Source of the DNA: Forficula auricularia
Lineage: Eukaryota; Arthropoda; Insecta; Dermaptera; Forficulidae
DNA: 64,000 bases
Direction: 5' to 3'
Assembly: GCA_024734495.1 (NCBI GenBank)
Contig: JALMQS010000068.1
Coordinates: 3,628,802 to 3,692,801 of the forward strand
Under the pieces are notes generated by a model. It made no database searches. It saw only the letters and a list, made by a program, of their open reading frames with translations, and had not been told where the DNA came from. Shown here piece by piece: positions 23,116 to 33,591 of this stretch (its first letter is position 1; each line of letters opens with the position of its first letter). The position numbers and the translations under genes are program-made.

Positions 23116-23791
23116 CAGGGGTGTCCAACTTTTTGCCTTATACGGGCTAGATTATAAGAAAAAAAAAATTGTCTCGGGTCGTATATAAAAGATACTAACT
23201 CTAGTGTTTTTATTAATAAAAAAAACTACTCCAGAATAAAGATACTATAATATCTATGAAGAAAAGAATCAAAAATGACATAGTATAATAATCTTTGATT
23301 TCTAATTGTTCAGAATTTTTATTTTAAATTCTAATTATGAAACATAAAGAAGTTTTAATTTCTGAAATAATAATTACCTATTTTAGAAAATTTAAATTTA
23401 TGAGATCAAGATTGGTAGTTAAAAATATGAACTTTAATATTTTTTTTACCTCATAGTGAGCAACAATTTTTTATTTTTCGTAAATTTGATTTTTGAAAGA
23501 TTTAATCAGGAAGTTTTCAGGTAAAAAACTTATATCTAATGAAAATGGAGTCAAAAATAGACAAAAATGGTGATTATTTTTCAGGAAATCTTGAAATTTA
23601 AATCCAGATTAAAAATTTAATATTAGTACTTTTTTTTGAAAACTTTACAGTAAAAAATTATTAGGGAAAATATCTTTTCTAATAAGTACATAATAAATCT
23701 GAATATTTTAACTTTATGATTTTCTGTTGGTCCACATTCATTGCACTGCTAAGCAGCATGCGGCCCGTGGGCCGAAGGTTGGACAGACCTG
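23116..23791. mobile_element. hAT MITE with perfect 8-bp target duplication
   Basis: The left end is CAGGGGTGTCCAACTTTTTG and the right end CCGAAGGTTGGACAGACCTG. The direct repeat ATTTAAAA lies at 23108-23115 and 23792-23799. An 8-bp duplication and CAGGG ends are diagnostic of the hAT superfamily. The interior is AT-rich with no transposase frame. At least four related pieces lie at 48.8, 50.7, 52.6 and 53.1 kb. Confidence 0.85.
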
Positions 23792-24312
23792 ATTTAAAAG
23801 ATGAATGAACTAACTTACAACCAATTTTTTATGCATTTGATTACGAATATCCATGCCAAAGTAAAACAAATAAATACAATTTTTTTAAAAATACTAAAGA
23901 ATGAAGGTAAGATCTTCGAAACTATATACATATAATCATCTCTAACATATAAAATTAAATTAAATTCGAAAAAAAAAATTAAAATTTCAGAATCAAAGAT
24001 GTAGTTAAATATGTTTAATTAAGGTTCCACAAGGATCACACATATGAGCCTGAATGACATATGCATCATTGAATAGCGGAGATATTGGAAATACTGGCAC
24101 GTAACGTCTTATTGCTAAGTGCATTTTTAGAAGCTGCTTGTTCATCTATAAACCTTAATTTCGAGCCAGCGTATAATGTAGGTTCTAAAGCGCAGCATAT
24201 ACGTATATAATTTATTAGATAGACTATTATAGGAGGCTTTGGAAAAACAGAAGGGATGCAAAAGGGATTGCAGAAGTTGAAAAATAATATAATTTAATTC
24301 TTATTCAGTGAA

Positions 24313-24490
24313 TAAAATCGTTTTTTTTTGACGTGACAACGTCTTATAATTCGATGGAGCCTGCTGCACGCACGAAAAAACATGACTCATGCGGCGTTAC
24401 CTCGCTCTGAGGCGTTCCATTTAAGGCTTGAAGTGCAAGCGAGAGCGCGGAACGAGCGACAAAGATTGAGGCGGGCTTTTTAAAAGCTAC
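24313..24490. repeat. GC-richer block with GACGTGACAACGTC end
   Basis: After AT-rich sequence an abrupt GC-rich segment begins with TTTGACGTGACAACGTCTTA and contains TGGAGCCTGCTGCACGCACG and CAAGCGAGAGCGCGGAACGA. The start GACGTGACAACGTC occurs again inside the palindrome at 24835-24960, so both may be ends of one inverted-repeat transposon spanning roughly 24.3-25.0 kb. No frame is recognised. Confidence 0.45.
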
Positions 24491-24834
24491 AGTTACAAAA
24501 ATTTTAATGATGTTTCCAAATTTTAAATTTAAGATTTATGAACAATAATTTAATCACAGTTTATTCTTATAATAAATTATTCAAAATTATTACCTTTTTA
24601 CAACAAATTACAATTAAATTTGCAAAAATAATTAAGTAACTAATTGAACAATAACTTTTATTCAGTTTACTTGCTGAAAGAAATAATGTCAATACAAAAT
24701 TTATTATTATAAAATAATAAAATCAAAAATTAAATTTTAACAGTCGAGTAGAAATTTAAACAATAAATTTTATTCAAGTATTTTGTAAATTTAAAATGAT
24801 TTTCTGAACGAAGAATTTTATGAAAAAAATCTGT

Positions 24835-24960
24835 TGTCTGTAAAGTCGGTTTACTGACGATAGTTGAACGTGACAACGTCATAAGAAAATACTGATGGAA
24901 TGGTATTTTCTTATGACGTTGTCACGTTCAACTATCGTCAGTAAACCGACTTTACAGACA
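24835..24960. repeat. perfect 58-bp inverted repeat with 10-nt spacer
   Basis: TGTCTGTAAAGTCGGTTTAC through AAGAAAATAC (24835-24892) is repeated exactly inverted at 24903-24960, separated by TGATGGAATG. I found no mismatch. Perfect arms of this length in decayed surroundings imply recent origin or active homogenisation. Confidence 0.9.
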
Positions 24961-25613
24961 CGATTTTTAATTTCTATAAATGTTTAATTGTTAGGCGGAT
25001 AAAATACACATACCATAATATAGAACATATGAGATAATACGGATATTATGTTACACCATTTATTTTATCCGGCTATAGAATTGATGAAAACTGATCAGGG
25101 CTGAATTTTTTTAAATCGCATGGTATTAAAAAAAGTTTTTTTTTTAATATTCATAATGTTCTCACACTAAATGTGACCCTTTTATTACGTTAATTGATTT
25201 GGCAATGAAGCTCTCATCAAATGAGTGGCGATTCTTTTTTTTATAGTAAGCCATCTCTTTCCCTCCATTCAGGAGAGTGGTAGGTTAGGGGTGGCAGGGG
25301 TTAAGGGTAGGTTGTTTATTTTTTGTTAAAAAAGGGGGTCACTGCCTGTTCCTGACATCTCTGACCCAGCCACTTATAATTCACTCTTCAGCTCGTTCAA
25401 TAAATTATAATTAAAAGTGTAGTACATGAATTTACTAACCTATTGGTATTGATGTCACATTTTAAAGAGATCGGTCCATGGACAAAATTTAATAAAAATA
25501 TGATGTTGAAAGCACCGGTTCGCATATGAACATCCAACTTGAGCAAATTAGTGCAATGAGTTATCGTCTAGATTAGGCATAGTATACTGATGGAATATGA
25601 CTTTTCTTCATTT
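24961..25613. other. no gene seen
   Basis: AT-rich with a short G-rich patch near 25265-25320 (GGTAGGTTAGGGGTGGCAGG). No paired ends or frame. Confidence 0.45.
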
Positions 25614-25827
25614 GGGGCCGTCCATAAATTAAGTCTCACAAATTTGAAAATTTTTACACACCTCCCCCTGTGTCACATTCTGTCACAATTTCATTGAGCC
25701 CCCCTGTATTGAAACGTCATACTATCATTTTTACGGTATACAATATAATTTATAATAATAATTGTACAATTTTTTTTTTTTTTTTTTTATAAATTAAACT
25801 CAACTATAACCTGAAATCTAAAAAATA

Positions 25828-26345
25828 CACTGTGTTTAAAAAAAGTGGAACACTTGAAAACATTTTGAACATTTTTAAATGAGGTAGGGATTCAAACCAT
25901 GGAATGGACAGCTTGGTGCTCGGGGCTTAAATCCCATTGAGCATGAATGGGACATGCTGGGGAGGCGAGTCGATGCTAGAGATCCTGCTCCAGAGACCAT
26001 CCAGCAGCTCTGAGACTTCTTCCAAGAAGAGTGGTAAAATCTGGGAAGGTTGTACGCCTAGTCAGAAGTATAGTTAGGAGGCTGGCGGTAATATTCCTTA
26101 ATAGAACTTGAATTTTTTTTTAATTTTTTTTGAGAATTTTGGGATAAAAAAAGACCAAAAAAATAATTAATTTTGTTTTTGTATATTTTTAGTACCCACA
26201 TAAAAATTTTATTCATTGTGATATTGTTTAAAAATAATTCTACATGTATACAATCTATTAAAAGTTTAAATAAAAAATATAAATTTTTATATTTTTTTGA
26301 AAAAATCTGCATTTTTCAAGTGTTTCACTTTTTTAAAGCGCAGTG
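25828..26345 (+). mobile_element. Tc1/mariner element, internally deleted, nested
   Basis: The ends are TA-CACTGTGTTTAAAAAAAG and CTTTTTTAAAGCGCAGTG-TA. The inverted repeat runs for about 33 bp with four mismatches and is flanked by TA at 25826-25827 and 26346-26347. The 518-bp unit keeps only the last part of a transposase. It sits entirely inside the MITE at 25614-26475 and so is the younger of the two. Confidence 0.8.
25885..26060 (+). pseudogene. Tc1-like transposase C-terminal fragment
   Basis: The plus strand reads GARGLNPIEHEWDMLGRRV, then ARDPAPETIQQL, a stop, then DFFQEEW and another stop. 'S-x-D-LNPIEH-x-WD-x-LGRR-V' is the conserved block just before the last catalytic residue region of Tc1/mariner DDE transposases, followed by the usual 'L...EEW' helix. 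Everything upstream (DNA-binding domain and first two catalytic acids) is deleted and two in-frame stops are present. The enzyme would normally cut at the element's own ends, 25828 and 26345. Confidence 0.75.
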
Positions 26346-26475
26346 TATATTTGAAATTTTTTTAAATAAACTTTTGTGACATCACAATTTTTAAGATCCC
26401 CAGGCCCCCTGTCACATTTTGTCACAAATCTGAGATGCCCCCCCTTACTGTGTGACGTAATTTATGGACAGCCCC

Positions 26476-27290
26476 TTATAAGATTTCAGGTTGAAAATTG
26501 CTTTCAACTATTTTATTTCATTCTGAGTCCTGGTGCCTCCATCATAATCATAACAGAACACTATACTATTAATAATAAATAATACATGTTTCTAAAAAAG
26601 TAGTTGCCTTTTTAAACTACCAGGCATGTGCGCAGGTTCGATATTGAACTGTGCTTAGGCCTGCTAGTTTGAAGATAGTTACAACTACTGTAAAAGCTAA
26701 AATCTACTCGTTTTGTAAATTAGCTCTCCATATACATTCGAACTTGATCAAGGAATAATTCTCAAACATAAAACATGTTTAGTGAATTTCACCAGACGGT
26801 CTATTGGAAAATGGATATTGCGACGAACTCAAAGGACCGATTTCTTCTTCGTAGCGAAGTTAAATTCATGTCCTATAATTGACCCTCAGGCAAGCAAATG
26901 ACCGATCGAATTCCCACTCCGCTCTTCGCAAATGGGTTCTATTTTAATACCAGAATTGTTGCTATTGGTTGCAATATAATATATAGGTATATATATATGG
27001 AGTTATTTCGCTTTTTATCTCAAATTGAACTCTGCGGGCCTATATAGGAACAAGGAAAGAATATTATTTTTCAAATAGCCTAATTTACAAACCTGATTGG
27101 TATTGGGTGGATTTTAAAATTGTATTAACAAAATAACAAAAGTCCTTTGAGATTTTAATTATATTTTTTACACCTATTAGAAAAATAAAAAGTGAGAAAG
27201 AGAAAAATATGTATAACGAAGAATTTAAACCACACCAGAGTAGGTATAAATAATACGTTTTTATTTTAGATGTATAATATATTTATAGAC
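26476..27290. other. no gene seen
   Basis: AT-rich with one GC-richer patch at 26820-26940 that has only short frames. A TATATATA run lies near 26985-26997. Confidence 0.45.
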
Positions 27291-27294
27291 TATC

Positions 27295-27460
27295 GATTAT
27301 TTGGGACGGTGGGCTCCTCTAATCCTCTTCCGTCCCACCGACACTATCTCCCCCTCCCCTGGACCCACCTCCGACTATCATCCAACCCTATACATACCCT
27401 CTGGACTCTCTCCTCTTTCCCTAACTCAATAAAATTGAATAAATATTATTATTATTAACT
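27295..27460 (+). mobile_element. possible LINE 3' terminus with (ATT)n tail
   Basis: A sharply GC-richer block, CCTCTTCCGTCCCACCGACA to CCTCTTTCCCTAACTC, passes into AATAAAATTGAATAA and then ATTATTATTATTA. The switch from pyrimidine-rich body to a short simple-repeat tail is typical of non-LTR retrotransposon 3' ends of the I/RTE kind. No coding motif confirms it. Confidence 0.35.
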
Positions 27461-27532
27461 CTGATCATCCTCCGAACCCCACGAACCCGGGTGGAGGATT
27501 AAAATTTTGTACGCTATCAATAGAAAGTACAT

Positions 27533-27754
27533 CATCATCATCATCAGCCTGTCGATATCGACAATCCACTGCTGAATATAGGCCTCTTCCATCAAATGGA
27601 AGGGGGTTGGCATTAAGTCACCACGCTTGCCAGACGGATTGGTGACTAGGAATCAGATTATAGCCGGTCAAATATCAATGCAGGGACTCGGACTCGAACC
27701 CGGGACTCCTGCTTAGAAGGCTAGTGTCTTTAAGCTCTCGGCTAATCCGAATCG
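27533..27754 (-). mobile_element. tRNA-derived SINE with (GATGAT)n tail
   Basis: Minus strand: the head ATTAGCCGAGAGCTTAAAG (A-box-like), then GGGTTCGAGTCCGAG (B box), an internal body, then GGCCTATATTCAGCAGTGG and a GATGATGATGATGATG tail. Such 'CAGCAGTGG...GATGATGATG' tails are shared with RTE-type LINEs, which presumably mobilised it. AAGTACAT is present on both sides (about 27526-27533 and 27755-27762), a target duplication. RNA polymerase III would transcribe it from the internal boxes. Confidence 0.65.
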
Positions 27755-27774
27755 AAGTACATACCATATATCAA

Positions 27775-27971
27775 ATTGAAAATTTTGCCGAGAGTAGCAG
27801 AAATTTTTATATATTGAAGGAGACAATAAAAGAGTGTGTCTTCTGCTGGAATTATAAATTTTATTTATTTGTTTTATTTATTTATTTATTTATATCGTTA
27901 TAAATATATCGTTATAAATAAATAAAATGTATAATTCCAGCAGAAGACACACTCTTTTATTGTCTCCTCCA
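27775..27971 (+). mobile_element. hairpin element, family E1, with 14-bp duplication
   Basis: Bounded by ATACCATATATCAA at 27761-27774 and 27972-27985. It starts ATTGAAAATTTTGCCGAGAG, then TAGCAG, ATTGAAGGAGACAATAAAAG, TGTGTCTTCTGCTGGAAT, and after an AT-rich centre the last part returns inverted (ATTCCAGCAGAAGACACACT ... TGTCTCCTCCA). The CCGAGAGTAGCAG end occurs once. It sits directly beside the SINE above. Confidence 0.7.
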
Positions 27972-27985
27972 ATACCATATATCAA

Positions 27986-28905
27986 TAGAAAAAGAATTAA
28001 TAGGCGAGCGTCGCAGTTCGTAATTTATAATTTTTAGCCAAAGTGATGTTTAGTTTTCAAATACCATATTTTTTTGAAAATGAAAAAACTCACATCCTTA
28101 AGATCTTATATTTCAAATGTTTCAAAATTTTTCGGAAAAACCGCATAATCGCGGTAATTCCACTAGAATTATTATTGTATATTATTCTTTATTTTCATAT
28201 TTATTTTTATTTTTATTGTCTTTGTTCAGATTTATTTACAAGATAACATCCTATAAGAAAGAGACAAAGAGATTGAAAGACTAGAAGAGAACAAAAAAAA
28301 AAAAAAAAAGATATCCTCAAGCCCTAAACGTCAACTGTCTCTCCAAAGTGTCCTCACGGAAGTCCCCTTGGGGCTTGATATTAATTTCGAGACATCAAAA
28401 TCAGTTGACTTGTTCAAAAGATATTAAGCGGAAGAAAGAGCAAAATGGGGTGAGTGGACGAAAAAAAATAAAAAATAATAATAAAAATAAAAAAATAAAA
28501 ATCCCTGATGGTAGATAAAAAAAATTCTTAATTAGAGTAATTAATCCAAAATGATACTATAGGTATATGAAGAATATTAAAAATAAATAAATAAACGAAT
28601 CATCGATAAAACATTTATTTTACTTGAAAGTAATTAAATTTTAGCCCTGCATAAAACTAATCTAAGCCTGATGATATTAAAGTGGGTCTTGTTCTTGAAA
28701 ACGATCGCGGAACAAGCTATCAAAACGTAGTAGTTATTTTGTAGTATTCTTTGTATTTATTGTTGTATCAATAATATCAATAATAAATGTTTTTTTTTCT
28801 TTAGGGGTTTTTGAACGCATCGACTACCAGGAATGCGCCTCACGTATTTTGATTATTTTATTTATTTATTTATTTTCATTTGCAACCTATATTCTAAGTT
28901 AATAT
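27986..28905. other. no gene seen
   Basis: AT-rich; near 28315-28375 the texts GATATCCTCAAGCCC and GGGGCTTGATATT form an imperfect hairpin. A TTTATTTATTTATTTATTTT tract lies at 28857-28876. Confidence 0.45.
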
Positions 28906-28908
28906 AAC

Positions 28909-29215
28909 TACAGTTGCGGACAAAAAAAATCGAGCCAACCACTCTTTTTTTCTAAAACTTGACTTATTCAGGTTTTAGGCAACGGATTCTAATAAAAAAG
29001 GTGTCATAAGTTAGGGTATTTATTACAGTTTAATAAAAAATAAATTGTTAGATTTTGTACACATATTTTTTGATATATGGAAAAAAATACGAACATAAGC
29101 AGACTTTATAATTTTAAGATAAAGAATAATTTAAAGAATATCGTAAAATTAAAAAAAATGGCCTTCAATATTTTGTATTGCCACCACGTACCTTAATAAC
29201 CGCCTGCATCCTTGT
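28909..29215. mobile_element. Tc1/mariner-like element end
   Basis: TA-CAGTTGCGGACAAAAAAAAT resembles the left end of Tc1/mariner elements, and the segment TGTATTGCCACCACGTACC at 29177 reads like internal sequence of such elements. No matching right end was found, so the element is truncated. Confidence 0.35.
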
Positions 29216-29392
29216 TTTCGTTGAAGAAATTAAGCGGAAGATCAAATATAAAATATGGTATGTAGAGAAAACAATAACAATAATAACTGTATAGGGGGAA
29301 ACGGGAAACTAATAAATAAATATATATAACAAATAAATAATATTAAAGATAATTTTTAAAACTTTATCTTATTTAAAAACTCTAACAAATTC

Positions 29393-29505
29393 TCAATATT
29401 CTCTTGAATTAGTACTCTTGTTGAATCTTGACCTTGTTGAGTTGTAAAGAGGACATTCGATTAAAATATGATCCATTGTGTCTTGAGAGTTGCAACCATG
29501 GTGAT
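29393..29505 (-). pseudogene. LINE ORF2 C-terminal zinc-knuckle fragment
   Basis: Minus strand, between stops: NHHGCNSQDTMDHILIECP, then LYNSTRSRFNKS. The pattern C-x(5)-T-x-x-HIL-x-ECP-x-Y-x-x-x-R is the conserved cysteine/histidine block near the C-terminus of many I/R1/jockey-type LINE polyproteins. Only about 35 codons remain and the frame is closed on both sides. Downstream on the same strand the sequence becomes AT-rich with ATTGTTATTG wording that may be its 3' end. Confidence 0.5.
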
Positions 29506-29679
29506 TTTACCCTCAAAATTACAAAATGGTTAGAAAATCAACAATGTCTTATCGAAGGCGTGTTATCACTATTTGCATTCTTCTGGGCAAATTATATACA
29601 TATTTCAAAAGGACGAATGGTATAGGCTACCCTCTAAAGTAGAGTGATTTCCTCCCCTATTCATTGCTAATAAATACTT

Positions 29680-30075
29680 GTTTTCTGGCTTTGGATACAT
29701 ATTCTATTTACCCAGTGTGGACGTAGTAGGTATGATTATTTTCTTCTTTAAGTGCCATATCAGGTCTCTCTGACGTTTCGCCACCTCTCCATACATACCT
29801 GTGCAGATTGTGTTTAGCTCTTTTACACAGATATACGGGACCTACTTTATAACGCCGGTTCCGAACGGCTAGTTTGGAGAGGTTGGCTAGGCACCTATAC
29901 TCTTGGTAGTTTTCCATTGCTTTCCAAGAGGAGGCTACTGCAAATATCTGCCTAGACTCAGTCATGAACAAGCATACTTCATGACAGCGGCACGACACTC
30001 TGATCACTGAGCCACAGTCGCCTCTGATTCTTTTATCATAGGTTATAAGTGTTATTGAGGGAGCCGGGGCCAAAT
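29680..30075. repeat. dispersed repeat 'F', interrupted by a SINE
   Basis: The left part CCCAGTGTGGACGTAGTAGG and the right part TTATCATAGGTTATAAGTGT with GAGGGAGCCGGGG match 34935-35030 (GACGTAGCATGATTATTTTA, TCATAGGTTAGTAGTGTTAG, GGGAGCCGGG), where they are contiguous. A SINE fills the gap here. Confidence 0.65.
29743..30024 (-). mobile_element. tRNA-derived SINE with 10-bp duplication
   Basis: The minus strand begins GGCGACTGTGGCTCAGTGAT: TGGCTCAG is an A box. About 35 bases on, TTGTTCATGACT is a degenerate B box. A body follows with TTGGAAAGCAATGGAAAACT. The flanks TGATTATTTT (29733-29742) and TGATTCTTTT (30025-30034) are a one-mismatch target duplication. The empty site is visible at 34950-34990. 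The 121-codon frame across this unit is an accident of the SINE. Confidence 0.7.
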
Positions 30076-31430
30076 TTTTATAATAAATGTTTAATGTAAT
30101 TAATCAAAAATAAATTAAGAACATTAAAGGGATCTAAATTAGGGTTAAATTATTAATATTATTTCACTCTAATTATATTTTGATTCTATATCAATGAATG
30201 ATGTTGTTGAATGAATGTGAAACCATGAAACGATTGAGTCTGTAGGTGAACAAGACAATCGGAACCTGGGAGTTCCATTCGGTGTCAAAATATTCATAGC
30301 CACCCTTTTCACGGGGGTAGATGGGCATCTATTGAATTACTCAACAGGTAAACACAAAGCTTTTGTGAAACTTATCTCGAAACATCATTGCACCTGGGGT
30401 GTAGCAAAACAAACCGTTTGTTTTTCATCCGCTAATTACAAAAAATGAACAATTAAATAAATAAATAAAAATTAATGTTAGATAAAATAAACTAGTACCT
30501 TATTGAATATAAAAGTCCAATCAACAAATAAATTTGAAATAAAAAAGAATTTATTATTCGCATCGCTAATTTATTTTTGGACTAGAAATTTTTGATATAC
30601 TTGGTAAAATATCGAAGTAATATTATTATTATTATTAAAAAATTTATGATAAATATTTAATTGATTATTTGTTGTAAATATTGTATTCTAAAAAATAATA
30701 AAATACATGTTTCTGAACGGAAATGAACTAAGGATTATACACACTAGACTAGGGGTTCCCAAACATTTCCGAATCACACCGCCTTTTTTCAATTAAAATT
30801 TTTCCATGTCCGAAGTAAAAGCAAGAGATAAAAATAAATAATAAATAAATTTTTACCATCTCACTTTGTTTTTTGTCTAGTTAGCTAATAAATAAATAAG
30901 ATTTAAATTTTTAGTTGAATACACATAAAGAATTATGTGTGATTTAACTAAAAATTCAAATCTTAATAAAATTAATTACAAAAATAAAAGCTTCAACAGC
31001 TTCATTACTGGAAATAAATCATTTAAAATAAAAATAAATATCTGTAGGAGTTATTTATTTATTTATTTATTTAAGTAGTAATTAATATTTTTCTTTCTTT
31101 AGTGTTTGTATTTTGGTTTAAGAAATATCTGAAACTGAGAAATGTTGATGTATGTTAATTCGGATTTCTAAGCCCTCGATACCGGAAAAACGAAAGGTCG
31201 TAGAAAGTTCATTTAGGTCCCATAATAATATCTAATGTCGATCTGTCTAGATTCCCATAATCCACGATAATTCAAAAACGTAAAGTGATAATTTTTTTTT
31301 TTTTTTGCTGGTCCGGATTCCTCATTCTTAACAAAGAACCCAGAATTGTTCAGTTCTATCTAGTGCCAAACAATTTGTGTTTTATTTGATCACACACACA
31401 AACACACTCAGATAAATAGAGAGAGTTTCC
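30076..31430. other. no gene; orphan hAT-like end at 30748
   Basis: AT-rich. TAGGGGTTCCCAAACATTTC at about 30748 resembles a hAT terminal repeat, but I found no partner end. Confidence 0.4.
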
Positions 31431-31560
31431 TTTTTCTGGTTTTAAGGTACCTGAAAAATTGAAAAAAATAAGAATGAATTTCATATCTCAAGTATTTCGG
31501 AAGATATCCTTGCCCGACTCGAAATGATCTGGATTTTTTTAATTTTGTTCGAAACCCTAA
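31430..31560. repeat. dispersed repeat copy: intact target site of the 35-kb transposon
   Basis: AATTTCATATCTCAAGTATT-TCGGAAGATAT at about 31478-31505 matches the sequence split by the transposon at 35219/38437 (ATTCGATATCTCAAGTA ... TATTTTAGAAGAAAT) and also 57255-57285. It shows what the site looks like without the insertion. Confidence 0.6.
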
Positions 31561-32335
31561 AAAGGTTGATCTAATTATATCAAGTTTTAATCTATACAGC
31601 ATGTTTCTCAATTTTTTTCTCTCTCTTATCTTTAAGTAAGTTTTCTTCGTATCAATATTTCATTATTAAATTTTTGTTATTATATATTTTCAAGATGCTT
31701 AAATAATTAGATTGAAACTCATTAAAGTTGTAGCTCAAGTAAAAAATGTGCTGATTTCAAATATTTTTGTTTGAAGGTTTGTATTTTGTTATATGTTATC
31801 CTGTCTATGCATGGCGTCATGCATGACGAAGTTAGGAAATCGAACTACTAACTAAACATCCATCCAGCCAGAGAGACGAAAACACTGAGAGCATCTGGAA
31901 GCGGCTGCCGGCAACATTAGCATAAGCCAAACATGTTTCGATGTTTTGTCATCTCAAATATAGAGGGTGCTGGCGAATTCACTCTCTATCTCACTCTGAC
32001 TTGCACTGTATATATATAATATATAGGAAAGTGAGCGCGGGAGAGAGATAAAGTGGAATTCTATAGAGCAAGTCAACTTTATAATTAATTTCTCAATTAA
32101 CTTCGAAGAGTGTGAGAGAGTTAAGCAACAGTATAGAAAATTATGTTCTTCTGTTTTTATTTTATTTTTTTTTATTTTTGTAAGTTTAATCTCCAGAGAT
32201 AAAATTGATATTAAATTTAGAAAGTTATTTAGGAAATTAATTTGAATAAAATAATTTTCGAACAAGATTCCAAATTTACTAGATTCGTTTAATAGTCTAA
32301 AACATATTAGAAATGTAATAAAAACTATCTACACA
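31560..32335. other. no gene; GC-richer island 31795-32045
   Basis: The island includes GGCGTCATGCATGACG (palindromic) and CGGCTGCCGGCAAC, then TATATATAATATATAGG and GAGCGCGGGAGAGAGA. No frame or repeat match was found; it could be a regulatory segment. Confidence 0.3.
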
Positions 32336-32339
32336 GTTC

Positions 32340-32790
32340 ATAATTCTACCTTCATTTATACTTGACTAGATGTAGTCTCAAGATTAAAGCCATCGAAATA
32401 GCTAAAGACAAACACACACACTAACCCAGTATTACTAAGAGACATTTTGAGGAAATAATAACTCTTAAGATATAGATTTTTTGATATTTCCTAAACAAAG
32501 TTTTATTCTATATCGAAATGCCGTGAATTCGCTCAATTATTTTTATCGAAAAAAACTATTAATAAAAAAAAAAAAAAAAAAATCAATGAGGTTGTCCTAA
32601 AATTTATTTGTTTGAGACTAAAATTTCTAATGTTTGACCTTCATCATCAGTCTTTTTAATTAGTAATATTTTTTCTGTTATTTCGTATGGGTTCAAATGC
32701 CCAATTCGATTTAGGTAAATTCGTTTTGTTGTAATAGTAAGGAAAAATAGTTTAAGCCGTTTTCAAGATATTTCGAAAATACAAAACAAA
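32340..32790 (+). repeat. degenerate copy of repeat 'R', interrupted
   Basis: The wording GACATTTTGAGGAAATAATA, GCCGTGAATTCGCTCAATTA and then, after about 180 bp starting with an A run at 32564-32581, AATAGTTTAAGCCGTTTTCA with AGATATTTCGAAA follows the order of the repeats at 4.1-4.9 and 60.2-60.9 kb. The intervening A-run segment looks like a later insertion. Confidence 0.45.
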
Positions 32791-33067
32791 AAAAAAACAA
32801 AAAAAAAACGCAGATTGGTTCGTTTGCTGAGTGACCAACTTATTATTACAACTACACTTACCTATATCCAATCGGGCATTTCACAACATGGAAAAAGTAA
32901 AAAAAAAAAAAAACAGATTAGATAATGTATATCCAATTAATGACATAAATGATGAAGGTCAATCTTCGAAACTAGAGTCTCTATCAAATAAATTATATAC
33001 CTATTGAAGGAGACATTAAAAGAGTCTGTCTTCTGCTGGAAAAATAAATTTTTAATTTTTAAAACTA

Positions 33068-33330
33068 TTTGAGCCGCGAAAGTTAAATAATGTAATCAAT
33101 AATTTCTTATGTTAATTCTACATATTTATTAAATTGTTTCTATTATTTTTTGAAAAGAAAAAATGAATTGAGCACCAGACAGAATTCGAACCCTATAGGA
33201 GAGAGACACGGGATCAAACCTATCGGTCAATTAATTTTTCCTTTTCAGAAAATAATAAAAATAATTTTCTAAATATGTAGAATTATCAAATGAAATTATT
33301 GATTATATTATTTAACTTTCGCGGCTCAAA
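33068..33330. mobile_element. inverted-repeat element with about 90-bp arms, tRNA-like core
   Basis: TTTGAGCCGCGAAAGTTAAA at 33068 and its complement ending 33330 begin two arms of about 90 bp. Further matches are ATAATTTCTTATG against a CAAATGAAATTAT-like stretch, AATTCTACATATTTA, and TTATTTTTTGAAAAG against CTTTTCAGAAAATAA. The roughly 80-bp centre contains, on the minus strand, GGGTTCGAATTCTGTC, a B-box-like sequence. Confidence 0.65.
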
Positions 33331-33395
33331 CCGCTTTAAGAAAAAATTAAAACTAACGTTTGAAAGTTAATTTCTCTAGAATCTTTAATTTGTTT

Positions 33396-33591
33396 ATAAC
33401 GAGACTATAGTTTCGAGGATTTTGCCCTCTTCATCAATCTATTACAATTGATTCACAGGATGTGTGAAATAGAGTTTTACACATAATTTGCCTAGACCAC
33501 TTGTAAAACTCTCTTTCACACAACAATTTCTGTGAATCAATTGTAATAGAATGATGAAGAGGGCAAAGCCCTCGAAACTATAATCTCGTTA
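33396..33591. repeat. hairpin with two hammerhead-like half cores
   Basis: Long inverted arms around 33490. On the outward-reading strands each arm carries (T/A)TGATGAAGAGGGCAAA, then CCTCGAAACTATA. It resembles CTGATGA - stem II - GAAAC, but the first core base C is replaced by T or A, so a working hammerhead is unlikely. The arms also share CAATTGTAATAGA and TCACA. Confidence 0.45.

Larger units (their letters stand above)
25614..26475. mobile_element. outer MITE, GGGGCYGTCCATAAATTA ends
   Basis: The left GGGGCCGTCCATAAATTAAG and the right TAATTTATGGACAGCCCC are inverted copies, followed inward on both sides by CCCCCTGTGTCACATTCTGT-type wording (right copy: CCCCCTGTCACATTTTGTCA in reverse orientation). 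A Tc1/mariner copy has inserted in its middle. I could not resolve the outer target duplication or superfamily. Confidence 0.65.

Noticed and set aside
28675..28725. CTGATGA ... GAAAACGATC as another hammerhead
   Set aside because: No stem II can be drawn between the two core parts, and the flanks do not pair.
29708..30073. 121-codon minus-strand frame
   Set aside because: It coincides with a tRNA-derived SINE bounded by a target duplication and shows no protein domain.
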